A stretch of 44,967 nt of DNA from an uncultured Sphingomonas sp. GTDB taxonomy: Bacteria; Pseudomonadota; Alphaproteobacteria; Sphingomonadales; Sphingomonadaceae. A program made the translations under genes and the position numbers. Under the pieces are notes generated by a model that did no database searches, was not told the DNA's origin, and worked only from the letters and a program-made list of their open reading frames with translations. The stretch is taken from positions 1-44,967 of the forward strand of contig NZ_CAJYQD010000003.1 of the NCBI RefSeq assembly GCF_913776855.1, read 5' to 3'. Numbering within the stretch: the first letter of the stretch is position 1; the number at the start of each line of letters is the position of its first letter. Positions 31,879-41,136 of this stretch are shown one piece after another.

Positions 31879-33144
31879 TCAGCGGGCGCGTGGGACCAGC
31901 AGCAGGCCGACGATGCTGGCGATGCCCGCCGCGCCTAGCACCGCGCCGACGGCGGACAGGCCATGCGACTGCGACAGCGCCTGCGCGATGCTGGGGGTCA
32001 GCCCGCCGCCGATGACGCCGCCGACATTGAACCCCATCGACGCGCCGGTATAGCGCACCCGCGCCGGGAACAGCGCCGGCAGCCACGCACCGAGCGGTCC
32101 ATAGACGAACCCCATCGTCAGCAGCGCGAACGACAGCCACGCGCCGATCACGAACAGCGATCCCCCGCCGACCATCGGCGCCAGCAGGACGCCCGCCAGC
32201 ACAACGCCGACACAGCCGCCCGCCAGCACCCTGGCCGGAGTCGACCAGTCGGCGAACCATCCGGCCAGCGCGATGCCGGCGGCCATGAACAGGATCGCGA
32301 CCAGCTGCGTCTGGAGGAACGCGCTGCGGGTGTAGCCGAGCGTGGTGGTGCCATAGCCCAGCACGAAGGTGGTCGCGATATAGTAGAGCGCGAAACAGGC
32401 GACGACGCCGAACGTGCCCGCCAGCGTCGCGCGCAGATGGGCGCCCGCCAGTTCGGCGATCGGCACGGCGGCGGGCGCTTCGTGCGCCAGGGCGCGGGCG
32501 AAGGCCGGCGTCTCGTGCAGCTTCACCCGCACCCACAACCCGAGGCCGACCAGCGCCGCGCTGAACAGGAATGGCAGGCGCCAGCCCCATGCGGCGAAGT
32601 CGGCATCGGACAGCGCGAGGCCAAGCAGCAGGAACAGCCCGTTGGCGGCGATGAACCCGACCGGGGCGCCCAGTTGCGGCACCATGCCGAACCGCCCGCG
32701 CCAGCCCGGCGGAGCGTTCTCCACCGCCAGCAACGCCGCCCCGCCCCATTCGCCGCCCAGGCCCAGCCCCTGCGCGAACCGCAGCGTGCAGAGCAGCAAC
32801 GGCGCGACCCAACCGACCATGGCATAGGTCGGCAGGAACGCGATCAGCAGCGTCGATCCGCCCATCAGCATGAGCGACGCGACCAGCGTCGACTTGCGCC
32901 CCAGCCGATCGCCGAAATGGCCGAACACGACCGCGCCGAGCGGCCTGGCGATGAAGGCGAGGCCGATCGACAGATAGCTGGCCATCAGCTGCGCCGACGC
33001 GCTGTCCGACGGGAAGAACAGCGGCCCGAACACCAGGGTCGCGGCGGTCGCATAGATATAAAAGTCGTAGAATTCGACCGATGTGCCGATCAGGCTGGCG
33101 ATCAGGATGCGGCGATGGACGCGCATGGGATGCGGTTGGGTCAT
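31879..33144 (-). CDS. MFS transporter, metabolite:H+ symporter (MHS) type
   Basis: 421 residues, 12 spans. N-terminal RRILIASLIGTSVEFYDFYIY and GHFGDRLGRKSTLV are the MHS family marks (ShiA/ProP/KgtP relatives). Substrate unknown: a carboxylate, sugar acid or osmolyte. Start at 33144; an in-frame extension to 33204 is not family-like. Stops one base after the convergent diguanylate cyclase gene. Confidence 0.9.
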   Translation of the reverse strand: MTQPHPMRVHRRILIASLIGTSVEFYDFYIYATAATLVFGPLFFPSDSASAQLMASYLSIGLAFIARPLGAVVFGHFGDRLGRKSTLVASLMLMGGSTLLIAFLPTYAMVGWVAPLLLCTLRFAQGLGLGGEWGGAALLAVENAPPGWRGRFGMVPQLGAPVGFIAANGLFLLLGLALSDADFAAWGWRLPFLFSAALVGLGLWVRVKLHETPAFARALAHEAPAAVPIAELAGAHLRATLAGTFGVVACFALYYIATTFVLGYGTTTLGYTRSAFLQTQLVAILFMAAGIALAGWFADWSTPARVLAGGCVGVVLAGVLLAPMVGGGSLFVIGAWLSFALLTMGFVYGPLGAWLPALFPARVRYTGASMGFNVGGVIGGGLTPSIAQALSQSHGLSAVGAVLGAAGIASIVGLLLVPRAR

Positions 33145-33231
33145 GCGCCCGCGTAACGAGTCGGCGCTGTAAGGCAAGAAGCGTTCGCGCAAGCGGGCCT
33201 GCACGTAATTAAAGGATCAAGCCCGCGAAGG

Positions 33232-33262
33232 ATGTCACCCCGGAATCGATCCGGGGTGACAT
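33232..33262. repeat. Perfect palindromic hairpin (family A-like), 3' of urcA
   Basis: 13-bp arms ATGTCACCCCGGA / TCCGGGGTGACAT with a 5-base loop, 18 bases after the UrcA stop. Can terminate or stabilise the urcA message. Confidence 0.8.
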
Positions 33263-33279
33263 ACTACCGTGTGACGGGC

Positions 33280-33582
33280 TTACTTCGCGCTGGCGACCTT
33301 TACCGGGGTCAATTGCGCGATCCGCACCTGCGCGTCGCGGTGCATTTCCTCGCGGCAGCGGCGCTCGTCGGTAACCCGGCGCAGGCCGGTCAGCTGCGAC
33401 TGACATCCGCGCTGCGCCGCGCGGTCAATGCGGGCGTCGAGGAGGCGGCGCCCTTCCGACGAGGCAAGGTCGAGGCCAGCGACCGACACGCGTGCGATCA
33501 CCGGCTCGCGCAGTTCGGCATGGGCGGCGGACGACAGGCAAGCGGCGACGGTCGCCGCAATGGCGAGGAAACGGACGGTCAT
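33280..33582 (-). CDS. UrcA family exported protein
   Basis: 100 residues: signal peptide MTVRFLAIAATVAACLSSAAHA, then PVIARVSVAGLDLASSEGRRLLDARIDRAAQRGC, the UrcA pattern with Cys pairs (GCQ...RRCREEM). Small periplasmic proteins of this family are abundant in sphingomonads and have unknown function. RBS AGGAGC. Start at 33582; an upstream extension would lose the signal peptide. Confidence 0.82.
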   Translation of the reverse strand: MTVRFLAIAATVAACLSSAAHAELREPVIARVSVAGLDLASSEGRRLLDARIDRAAQRGCQSQLTGLRRVTDERRCREEMHRDAQVRIAQLTPVKVASAK

Positions 33583-33750
33583 GGGATAGCTCCTGCGAAA
33601 GCGTGCCCGTCGCGGCAGCGGTCGTCCGATATGACGCCGCCGTCCACCGGCCCTCGCCCGATACGCCAAGTATGTTGCATCGCAGCGAACGCGTGATGGC
33701 AAGTCGATGACGGTTCTGAAACGATTTCCTTGCTTGTCGCTTTACGGTTC

Positions 33751-33765
33751 GTTCCCTACCTGTTC
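33751..33765 (+). promoter_or_regulatory. LexA (SOS) box, alphaproteobacterial type
   Basis: GTTC-CCTACCT-GTTC is an exact GTTC-N7-GTTC, the known alphaproteobacterial LexA operator, ending four bases before the UvrD-type helicase start. A further GTTC abuts it upstream (33747-33750). Gene context (DNA repair) agrees. Confidence 0.72.
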
Positions 33766-33769
33766 GGCG

Positions 33770-36049
33770 ATGTCGACTGCCCCTGCCCCCGCCGAACTGC
33801 CGCCCTACCTGCGCGGCCTGAACGAACCGCAGCGCGATGCGGTGCTGACCACCGATGGCCCGGTGCTGGTGTTGGCGGGTGCGGGAACCGGCAAGACCGC
33901 GGCGCTGACCGCGCGGCTGGCGCATCTCCTCTATACCCGCAAGGCGTATCCGTCCGAGATCCTGTCGGTGACCTTTACCAACAAGGCGGCAAAGGAGATG
34001 CGCGAGCGCGTCGGGCGGCTGGTCGGCGATCTGGTGGAGGGGATGCCGTGGCTCGGCACGTTCCACGCGATCGGTGCCAAGATGCTCAGGCGGCACGCCG
34101 AACTGGTCGGGTTGCAGTCGAACTTCACCATCCTCGACACCGACGACCAGCTGCGACTGTTGAAACAGCTGATCGTCGCCGCCAATCTCGATGAAAAGCG
34201 CTGGCCGGCGCGCAGCCTGGCGGGGCTGATCGACGGGTGGAAGAACAAGGGCATGACCCCGGCCGATGTCGATGCAGGCGAGAGCGAACGCTTCGCCAAC
34301 GGGCGCGGCGGCGAACTCTACCAGCAATATCAGGACCGGTTGAAGGCGGTGAACGCCTGCGACTTCGGCGATCTGCTGCTGCACGTCCTGACGATCCTGC
34401 GGACCCATCGCGAGGTGCTGCAGCAATATCAGCAGCGCTTCCGCTACATCATGGTCGACGAATATCAGGACACCAACAGCGTCCAGTATCTGTGGCTGCG
34501 GTTGCTGGCGCAGGAACGGCGCAATTTGTGCTGCGTCGGCGACGATGACCAGTCGATCTATTCGTGGCGCGGCGCGCAGGTCGAGAATATCCTGCGGTTC
34601 GAACGCGACTTTCCGGGGGCAAAGATCGTCCGGCTGGAACAGAATTATCGCTCGACGCCGCATATCCTTGGCGCGGCGTCGGGAGTCATCGCCCATAATG
34701 GCGGGCGGCTGGGCAAGACGCTGTGGACCGAAACCGATGTCGGCGAGAAGGTCCGCGTGATCGGGGTATGGGACGGGCCGGAGGAAGCGCGCCGCGTCGG
34801 TGAAATGGTCGAGCGCGGGCAGCGTGACGGCAGGAACCTCGACAATTTCGCCATTCTCGTGCGTGCCCAGCACCAGACGCGTGAGTTCGAGGAACGGTTT
34901 ATCGGCATCGGGATACCGTACCGGATCGTCGGCGGCTTCCGCTTCTACGAACGCGCCGAAATCCGCGATGCGCTGGCGTATCTGCGCGTCGTCAACCAGC
35001 CGGCGGACGACCTGGCGTTCGAACGGATCGTCAATGTGCCCAAGCGCGGGCTGGGCGACAAGGCGGTGCAGACCATCCACCGTTTCGCCCGCGCGACCGG
35101 CAGCTCGCTGATGACCGCCGCCGCGCGTATCCTCGACACCGACGAGCTGACCGGTGCGGCGCGGAAGTCGCTGGGGCGGCTGGTCGGCGATTTCGCGCGG
35201 TGGCGGGACATGGCGCAGAGCCTGCCGCACGCCGAACTGGCGCGGCAGCTGCTGGACGAAAGCGGCTATACCGCGATGTATCAGGCGGAGAAGACCGCCG
35301 AGGCAGCCGGACGGCTGGAGAATTTGACCGAACTGGTCCGCGCGATGGAGGAGTATGAATCGCTCGGCGCGTTCCTCGAACACGTATCGCTGGTCATGGA
35401 TAACGAGGCATCGGCAGAGGAGCCGAAGGTCACGATCATGACCATCCACGCCGCCAAGGGGCTGGAGTTCGACACGGTATTCTGCGTCGGATGGGAAGAA
35501 GGGCTGTTCCCCTCGCAGCGCTCGCTCGACGAGGGCGGCACCGCCAGCCTCGAGGAGGAACGCCGCCTCGCCTATGTCGCGATCACGCGGGCGCGGCGGC
35601 TGGCGGTGGTCTTCCACGCCGCGAACCGGCGCATCTATGGCCAGTGGAATTCGTCGCTGCCCTCGCGCTTCGTCGGCGAACTCCCGCCCGAGCATATCGA
35701 GGCGGAGACCACCATGTCGGGCGGCGAGAGCCTGTGGCGGGCGAACTGGAGCGAGCGGGCCGATCCGTTCGCCGACGTCGCGCGCGGCACCGGGCGGGGT
35801 CCGGGCTGGCAACGCGCCGCTTCGCAGGGTTCGACCTTCACCACCGCCCCGTCGCGCGTGGTCGAGGCGCGGGCGAGCGCGATCAGCCTGGGCAACAAGG
35901 GGCGCGGCGACCTGACCAAGGGGCAGCGGGTGTTCCACCAGAAATTTGGTTATGGCACGATCGAGACAATCGAAGGCAACAAGCTGGAAGTGTTGTTCGA
36001 AACCGCGGGACAGAAACGGGTAATAGACAGTTTCGTCACGCCCAGTTAA
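33770..36049 (+). CDS. uvrD: UvrD/PcrA-family DNA helicase
   Basis: 759-residue superfamily 1A 3'-5' helicase for repair and replication-fork maintenance. Walker A AGAGTGKTA (Lys42), SVTFTNKAAKEM, VDEYQDTN (Walker B), GDDDQSIYSWRGA, LEQNYRS, TIMTIHAAKGLEFD and VAITRAR are all present. The C-terminal ~60 residues carry a PcrA-type basic/Tudor-like end (RVFHQKFGYGTIETIEGNKLEVLF). Start at MSTAP, 33770; the in-frame ATG at 33707 would place the LexA box inside the gene. Confidence 0.95.
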   Translation: MSTAPAPAELPPYLRGLNEPQRDAVLTTDGPVLVLAGAGTGKTAALTARLAHLLYTRKAYPSEILSVTFTNKAAKEMRERVGRLVGDLVEGMPWLGTFHAIGAKMLRRHAELVGLQSNFTILDTDDQLRLLKQLIVAANLDEKRWPARSLAGLIDGWKNKGMTPADVDAGESERFANGRGGELYQQYQDRLKAVNACDFGDLLLHVLTILRTHREVLQQYQQRFRYIMVDEYQDTNSVQYLWLRLLAQERRNLCCVGDDDQSIYSWRGAQVENILRFERDFPGAKIVRLEQNYRSTPHILGAASGVIAHNGGRLGKTLWTETDVGEKVRVIGVWDGPEEARRVGEMVERGQRDGRNLDNFAILVRAQHQTREFEERFIGIGIPYRIVGGFRFYERAEIRDALAYLRVVNQPADDLAFERIVNVPKRGLGDKAVQTIHRFARATGSSLMTAAARILDTDELTGAARKSLGRLVGDFARWRDMAQSLPHAELARQLLDESGYTAMYQAEKTAEAAGRLENLTELVRAMEEYESLGAFLEHVSLVMDNEASAEEPKVTIMTIHAAKGLEFDTVFCVGWEEGLFPSQRSLDEGGTASLEEERRLAYVAITRARRLAVVFHAANRRIYGQWNSSLPSRFVGELPPEHIEAETTMSGGESLWRANWSERADPFADVARGTGRGPGWQRAASQGSTFTTAPSRVVEARASAISLGNKGRGDLTKGQRVFHQKFGYGTIETIEGNKLEVLFETAGQKRVIDSFVTPS

Positions 36050-36150
36050 CGGTCCGCCGTTTCTGAACCCATGCTTGATATGGATCAGAGACGGCAGATA
36101 AATTACGGCATATGTAAGGTCCGCCAAGTACGAAGTACGAGGAGGGCATC

Positions 36151-36333
36151 ATGCCGATCGACAACATCGATTATTATCGCCGCCGGCTGGACGAATCCCG
36201 CCACCGTGCGGCCGAGGCCAGCCTGCCGGAGGTGCGGCGGGTCCATGCCGAGATGGCGGATCGCTATTCGGCGATCCTGCGCGACGCCGAACGCGGCGTC
36301 GTCCGCCCGGTGCTGGGCATCGTTCCGCGCTGA
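36151..36333 (+). CDS. Small conserved hypothetical protein, charged helical
   Basis: 60 residues (MPIDNIDYYRRRLDESRHRA to VVRPVLGIVPR). Mostly amphipathic helix rich in Arg, Glu and Ala; no signal or membrane span. Strong RBS GAGGAGGGC before the ATG and no long overlapping gene support it. Similar small YYRRR...YSAIL proteins occur in sphingomonads, without known function. Between uvrD and an alpha/beta hydrolase. Confidence 0.7.
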   Translation: MPIDNIDYYRRRLDESRHRAAEASLPEVRRVHAEMADRYSAILRDAERGVVRPVLGIVPR

Positions 36334-36418
36334 CCGTACGGTAGCGCCCGTATCGCAGAGGCAACCGCGCCACGGCTCGCTCGTTCACGGACCAGCAACT
36401 CCAGACGAGGACCGCGCA

Positions 36419-37243
36419 ATGCCCTATGTAAAGACCCGTGACGGGACCAGCCTGTTCGTAAAGGATTGGGGACAGGGTCGCCCGGTCGTGCTGATCCATG
36501 GCTGGCCGCTGTCGGCCGACAGCTGGGACCCGCAGGCGATGGCGCTGGCCGATGCCGGGTACCGGGTCATCGCCTATGACCGGCGCGGCTTCGGCCGGTC
36601 GGACCAGCCGTGGTCGGGCTATGACTATGACACGCTGTCGGACGATCTGGCCGATGTCCTGAAGGAAACCGGCGTCACCGACGACATCGCACTGGTCGGC
36701 TTCTCGATGGGCGGCGGCGAGGTCGCCCGCTACATGTCGCGGCACGGTGGCAAGGGCGTGACCCGCGCCGGCTTCATCGGGTCGGTCGTGCCGTACATGC
36801 TGAAGACCGACGACAATCCCGACGGCGTGCCGCAGGACCAGCTGCAGGAGATCGCCGACAACATCAAGGCGGATCGCCCGCGGTTCTTTCGCACCTTCTT
36901 CGACCAGTTCTACGGCGTCGGCTTCATCACCAGCCCGGTGAGTGAGGAAACGCTGGACCTGTCGTGGAACACGGCGATGCTGGCGGGGCTGAAGCCGACG
37001 CTGGCGTGCGCGGAATCGTTCGGGACCACCGATTTCCGTCCGGACCTGCCGTCGATCACCGTGCCGACGCTGGTCATCCACGGCACGTCGGACCAGACCG
37101 TGCCGATCGACGCGACCGGCCGCGCGCTGGCCAAGGCGCTGCCCAATGCTACGCTGGTCGAATATGACGGCGCGCCGCACGGCCTGTTCGCGACCGAGAG
37201 CGACCGGCTGACCGACGATCTGCTGACGTTCTTAGGGCGGTAA
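36419..37243 (+). CDS. Alpha/beta hydrolase, non-haem chloroperoxidase/arylesterase type
   Basis: 274 residues with a catalytic triad visible as Ser96 (GFSMGG), Asp225 (GTSDQTVP) and His254 (GAPHGLF); VLIHGWPLSADSW forms the oxyanion region. The sequence AYDRRGFGRSDQPW and DLADVL are typical of cofactor-free haloperoxidases, which act mainly as esterases. No signal peptide. RBS GAGGAC. Downstream is a family A repeat pair. Confidence 0.92.
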   Translation: MPYVKTRDGTSLFVKDWGQGRPVVLIHGWPLSADSWDPQAMALADAGYRVIAYDRRGFGRSDQPWSGYDYDTLSDDLADVLKETGVTDDIALVGFSMGGGEVARYMSRHGGKGVTRAGFIGSVVPYMLKTDDNPDGVPQDQLQEIADNIKADRPRFFRTFFDQFYGVGFITSPVSEETLDLSWNTAMLAGLKPTLACAESFGTTDFRPDLPSITVPTLVIHGTSDQTVPIDATGRALAKALPNATLVEYDGAPHGLFATESDRLTDDLLTFLGR

Positions 37244-37259
37244 CCCGCCTCACGCCTTC

Positions 37260-37352
37260 GTCATTCCCGCGAAGGCGGGAGTCCATATACGCTGACGATT
37301 ATGATGAACCGTAAGGTCAGCGTGTATGGACCCCCGCCTTCGCGGGGGTGAC
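37260..37352. repeat. Palindromic repeat pair (family A) with extended arms
   Basis: Left TCATTCCCGCGAAGGCGGGA, GTCCATATACGCTGAC (37261-37296) and right GTCAGCGTGTATGGACCCCC, GCCTTCGCGGGGGTGACA (37316-37353) are inverted over about 36 bp, including unique inner sequence (TATACGCTGAC / GTCAGCGTGTA). Between the hydrolase and an MFS gene. Confidence 0.88.
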
Positions 37353-37433
37353 AAAATGGGGTGAAGCCACCGCCCAACACCCCCCAAGCCGATCTGCATT
37401 GCCCCGGCCTGCCACCGGACCTAAACCCCGCCC

Positions 37434-38762
37434 ATGCGTCCCACTTCCCATCCGTTGTCGATCGGTCCCTTCCGGGCCTATTTCCTCGCGCGCCTGTCGA
37501 ACACGCTGGCGCAGATCGCGATGGTCGTGGTCATCGGGTGGCAGGTGTACGACATCGCGCGGGAAACGATGACGATCAAGCAATCGGCGTTTCAGCTGGG
37601 GCTGATCGGGGTTGCGCAGTTCCTGCCGCTGCTGGTGCTGTCGCTGGTCGCGGGCTGGGTCGCGGACCGCGTCGACCGGCGCTGGATCGCGCGCGGGTCG
37701 GTCGCGCTGGAAGGCGGCTGCGCGCTGCTGCTGGCGTGGCTGACCTATAGCGGCGGGATCACCCTGCCGTGGCTGTTCTTCGTCGCCGCCATGCTGGGCG
37801 TTGCGCGCGCCTTTGCCGGGCCGGCGTTGCAGGCGCTGGCGCCCAACCTCGTACCGCCCGCCGTACTGCCGACCGCGATCGCGATGAGTTCGATCGCGTG
37901 GCAGGGCGGGTCGGTGCTGGGGCCGGCGATGGGCGGCTATCTCTATGCCTTCGGCCATTACCTGCCCTATGCGGTGTCGGCCGGACTGTTCCTGTTCGGG
38001 CTGGTGATGCTGTTCCTGATCCCGCCGATCCCGCGCGCGACGATCACCGGCAACATGAACCCGTGGCGGCAGATGCTCGACGGCCTCGCCTATGTCCGGC
38101 GCAACCGGCTGGTGTTCGGGGCGATTTCGCTCGACCTGTTCGCGGTGCTGCTGGGCGGGGCGACGGCGATGCTGCCGATCTATGCCCGCGACATCCTGCA
38201 GATCGGGGCGGATGGTCTGGGCCATCTGCGCGCCGCACCGGCTTTGGGGGCGGTGGCGGTGGCCGCCGTGTTCGCCATCAAGCCGCTGTCGAAGGACGTC
38301 GGGGCGAAGATGCTGCTGTCGGTGATGGGCTTTGGTGCGGCGACCGCCTTGTTCGGCCTGTCCGCGCCGTTGCTGATCCCGGTGTTCGGGCAGGCGGCGA
38401 TCGGCAGCGATTTCGCGCCGGCCGCAATCCTTGCGCTGATTTCGCTATTCGTCGTCGGCGCGACCGACATGGTGTCGGTCTATGTCCGCCAATCGCTGAT
38501 CCAGCTGCACACCCCCGATGCGATGCGCGGGCGGGTCGGCGCGGTGTCGACGCTGTTCGTGTCGGGATCGAACGAACTGGGCGAGGCGCGGTCCGGCTTT
38601 CTTGCCGCACTGGTCGGGCCGGTCGTCGCGGTCGCGGGCGGGGGGGTACTCGCGATCGGCGTTACGATGCTATGGTCGCGCCTGTTCCCCGAACTGCGCG
38701 CCGCGCGGAGCTTTACGCCGCCAGAAGATTTGGAAGTCATCCCCAAGGAGACACAGCCATGA
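37434..38762 (+). CDS. MFS exporter (EntS/MFS_3-like)
   Basis: 442 residues, about 12 spans. [29 protein letters not shown] and [16 protein letters not shown] match the EntS-like MFS_3 group of efflux proteins. Substrate unknown. Its stop overlaps the cysK start (ATGA), so cysK is translated with it. Confidence 0.88.
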   Translation: MRPTSHPLSIGPFRAYFLARLSNTLAQIAMVVVIGWQVYDIARETMTIKQSAFQLGLIGVAQFLPLLVLSLVAGWVADRVDRRWIARGSVALEGGCALLLAWLTYSGGITLPWLFFVAAMLGVARAFAGPALQALAPNLVPPAVLPTAIAMSSIAWQGGSVLGPAMGGYLYAFGHYLPYAVSAGLFLFGLVMLFLIPPIPRATITGNMNPWRQMLDGLAYVRRNRLVFGAISLDLFAVLLGGATAMLPIYARDILQIGADGLGHLRAAPALGAVAVAAVFAIKPLSKDVGAKMLLSVMGFGAATALFGLSAPLLIPVFGQAAIGSDFAPAAILALISLFVVGATDMVSVYVRQSLIQLHTPDAMRGRVGAVSTLFVSGSNELGEARSGFLAALVGPVVAVAGGGVLAIGVTMLWSRLFPELRAARSFTPPEDLEVIPKETQP

Positions 38763-39679
38763 AGGCCGATACCATCCTGCAAACCATCGGGAATACGCCG
38801 CACGTCCGCGTCCGCCGGCTGTTCGGCGATGCCGAGGTGTGGATCAAGTCCGAACGGTCGAACCCCGGCGGGTCGATCAAGGATCGCATCGCCCTTGCCA
38901 TGATCGAGGCGGCCGAGGCGTCGGGCGACCTGAAGCCCGGCGGCACGATCATCGAACCGACGAGCGGCAATACCGGTGTCGGGCTGGCGATGGTCGCTGC
39001 GGTCAAGGGCTATAAGCTGATCCTGGTGATGCCCGAAAGCATGAGCATCGAGCGGCGTCGCCTGATGCTGGCCTATGGCGCCAGCTTCGACCTGACGCCC
39101 CGCGAAAAGGGGATGAAGGGCGCGATCGAGCGTGCGCACGAGCTGGCGGCGGAAACGCCCGATGCGTGGATTCCGCAGCAGTTCGAAAACCCGGCGAACG
39201 TCGACGTCCATGTCCGCACCACCGCACAGGAAATCCTGAAGGACTTCGCCGATACGCCGATCGACGTCATCATCACCGGCGTCGGCACCGGCGGCCACAT
39301 CACCGGCGTCGCCGAGGCGTTGAAGGCGGAATGGCCCGAGCTGAAGGTGTTCGCGGTCGAGCCGGAACTGTCGCCGGTGATTTCGGGCGGACAGCCGGGG
39401 CCGCATCCGATCCAGGGTATCGGCGCGGGCTTCGTTCCCGCCAATCTCCACACCCGCGCGATCGATGGCGTCATCAAGGTCGACGCGGCGGTGGCCAAGG
39501 ACATGGCGCGGCGCTCGGCCCGCGAAGAGGGGATGCTGGTCGGTATCTCGTCCGGCGCGACGCTGGCGGCGATCCTGCAGAAGCTGCCCGACCTGCCCGA
39601 AGGGGTGCGCGTGCTGGGCTTCAATTACGACACGGGCGAACGGTATCTGTCGGTGCCGGACTTCCTGCCGGAGCAGTAA
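38759..39679 (+). CDS. cysK: Cysteine synthase A (O-acetylserine sulfhydrylase)
   Basis: 306 residues, PLP enzyme making cysteine from O-acetylserine and sulfide. PLP lysine Lys41 in [25 protein letters not shown] and [16 protein letters not shown] are the substrate and phosphate loops. Translated with the MFS exporter; serine acetyltransferase is encoded at 13152-14069, separately. Confidence 0.95.
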   Translation: MKADTILQTIGNTPHVRVRRLFGDAEVWIKSERSNPGGSIKDRIALAMIEAAEASGDLKPGGTIIEPTSGNTGVGLAMVAAVKGYKLILVMPESMSIERRRLMLAYGASFDLTPREKGMKGAIERAHELAAETPDAWIPQQFENPANVDVHVRTTAQEILKDFADTPIDVIITGVGTGGHITGVAEALKAEWPELKVFAVEPELSPVISGGQPGPHPIQGIGAGFVPANLHTRAIDGVIKVDAAVAKDMARRSAREEGMLVGISSGATLAAILQKLPDLPEGVRVLGFNYDTGERYLSVPDFLPEQ

Positions 39680-39702
39680 GCCCCTCCTCCTTCCTCCAAC
39701 AC

Positions 39703-39806
39703 TCCGTTCGCTTCGAGCGGAGGGTCGAGCTTGTCGAGGCCCGCAGTCGAGGATGTGTTCTCGACGAACGTTTCTCGACAGGCTCGAAACTGCTCGAACC
39801 GAACGG
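39703..39806. repeat. Inverted repeat (family C), two arms
   Basis: Left CTCCGTTCGCTTCGAGCGGA (39703-39722) and right, on the minus strand, TCCGTTCGGTTCGAGC are opposite copies; the right half (39757-39806) is a near-copy of 27918-27967. It ends eight bases before the wall-hydrolase start. Confidence 0.82.
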
Positions 39807-39813
39807 ATTACTG

Positions 39814-41136
39814 TTGGCAACCACGCCCTTAGACGAACCACCTTCCGGACGCGGCATCCGCAGCGGATCGACCGCGATCGACGCCGTGCTGGTCGCGCTG
39901 TCGATCGCCGTCGCGGTCGTGCCCGCGCTGATCGTCGAGCGCGCGCCACCGGTTCGGGTCGAACCTCGCATCGCAACCGGTCAGCGCGGCGTCGCTGGTC
40001 GCACCGCCGAGCCGACGATCCCCCCGCCCCCGGTCGAGCCGGCGGAGTTCCGCAACCTGCCGCCCGATGAAGCGCGCGCGTTCAACGCGACCGTGCCGTT
40101 TATCGACGGCCCCAATCCGCCCGCGCGGCCGTTCCGCTTTGCCGGGGATACCGAAAACCTGACCCGCGCCACCGACTGCCTCGCCGCCGCCGTGCTGTAC
40201 GAAGCGGGCGACGATACCAAGGGGCAGCGTGCCGTGGCGCAGGTCGTGCTGAACCGGGTCCGCCACCCAGCCTTTCCGGCCAGTGTGTGCGGCGTGGTGT
40301 TTCAGGGATCGGAACGGCGCACCGGGTGCCAGTTCACCTTTACCTGCGACGGCGCGCTTGCCCGTGCGTATCCGCAGGTGTTCTGGGACCGCGCGCGCAA
40401 GGTTGCGAACGCCGCGCTGACGGGCAGCGTCTATGCGCCGGTCGGCTATGCCACCCATTATCATACCGATTGGGTAGTCCCCTATTGGCAGTCGAGCCTG
40501 TCGAAGATCGCGGCGGTCGACACGCACCTGTTCTTCCGCTGGGCCGGATGGTGGGGCACGCCCGGTGCGTTCCGCCAGCGCGCACGGGGCGAGGAACCGC
40601 GCATCCTGCAACTCGCCCCCTATTCCGACGCCCATAAACTGGCCGAGGTGCTGGCGGTCGAACGCGAGGCCGGGGTGTCGACCGGGCGGTTCGCGGGCGG
40701 ATCGATGCCGCGCCCGAGCAGCGACGATCCCGACACCTTCCTCGTCGCGCTCGACACCGGCGGGCCGCCCGATCAATGGCCGACGCTGGCCGCAGCGGCG
40801 TGCGGCGACCGGGTGCGGTGCAAGTTCCTAGGCTGGCGTGATCCGGCGGCGGTTCCTGCGCAGGCGGCCCTGGCCGGCGAACCCGCGGTCCTCACCGCGA
40901 TGTCGTTCAGCTATCTGCGCGACCGGACGCAGCCGCTCGAACGGCGGCTGTGGAATTGCCAGCAGGTGCCCCGCCCGGCGGCGGACTGTATGCGCCGCGC
41001 GGTGGCGCCACCCCCACCGCCGCCCACCGCCGCGCCCGCGATCATCCGGTCGGACCCGATCCAGCCCGGTGCGCCCCTGACCGGGGTGCGCCGGCGCGGC
41101 GATCCGGCGCCGACGCCCGCCCCTGTCACGCCGTAA
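39814..41136 (+). CDS. Cell wall hydrolase, SleB type, membrane-anchored
   Basis: 440 residues from a TTG start. One N-terminal span (AIDAVLVALSIAVAVVPALIV), a Pro-rich linker, then a SleB/hydrolase_2 domain near 120-235: CLAAAVLYEAGDDTKGQRAVAQVVLNRVRHP with putative catalytic Glu130, CGVVFQGS and QFTFTCDG. The C-terminal ~200 residues are Pro-rich with an unassigned conserved segment. Predicted to cut peptidoglycan glycan strands on the periplasmic side. No ATG lies before the span; TTG at 39814 is the best start and is close to the repeat. Confidence 0.8.
   Translation: MATTPLDEPPSGRGIRSGSTAIDAVLVALSIAVAVVPALIVERAPPVRVEPRIATGQRGVAGRTAEPTIPPPPVEPAEFRNLPPDEARAFNATVPFIDGPNPPARPFRFAGDTENLTRATDCLAAAVLYEAGDDTKGQRAVAQVVLNRVRHPAFPASVCGVVFQGSERRTGCQFTFTCDGALARAYPQVFWDRARKVANAALTGSVYAPVGYATHYHTDWVVPYWQSSLSKIAAVDTHLFFRWAGWWGTPGAFRQRARGEEPRILQLAPYSDAHKLAEVLAVEREAGVSTGRFAGGSMPRPSSDDPDTFLVALDTGGPPDQWPTLAAAACGDRVRCKFLGWRDPAAVPAQAALAGEPAVLTAMSFSYLRDRTQPLERRLWNCQQVPRPAADCMRRAVAPPPPPPTAAPAIIRSDPIQPGAPLTGVRRRGDPAPTPAPVTP

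Noticed and set aside
31963..33156. 397-codon plus-strand frame over the MHS transporter
   Set aside because: Shadow composition and no start signal.
33425..36127. 900-codon minus-strand frame over uvrD
   Set aside because: Shadow frame; uvrD has all helicase motifs on the plus strand.
37260..37353. CRISPR-like repeats among the family A palindromes
   Set aside because: Only two inverted units per site and no regular spacers or cas genes.
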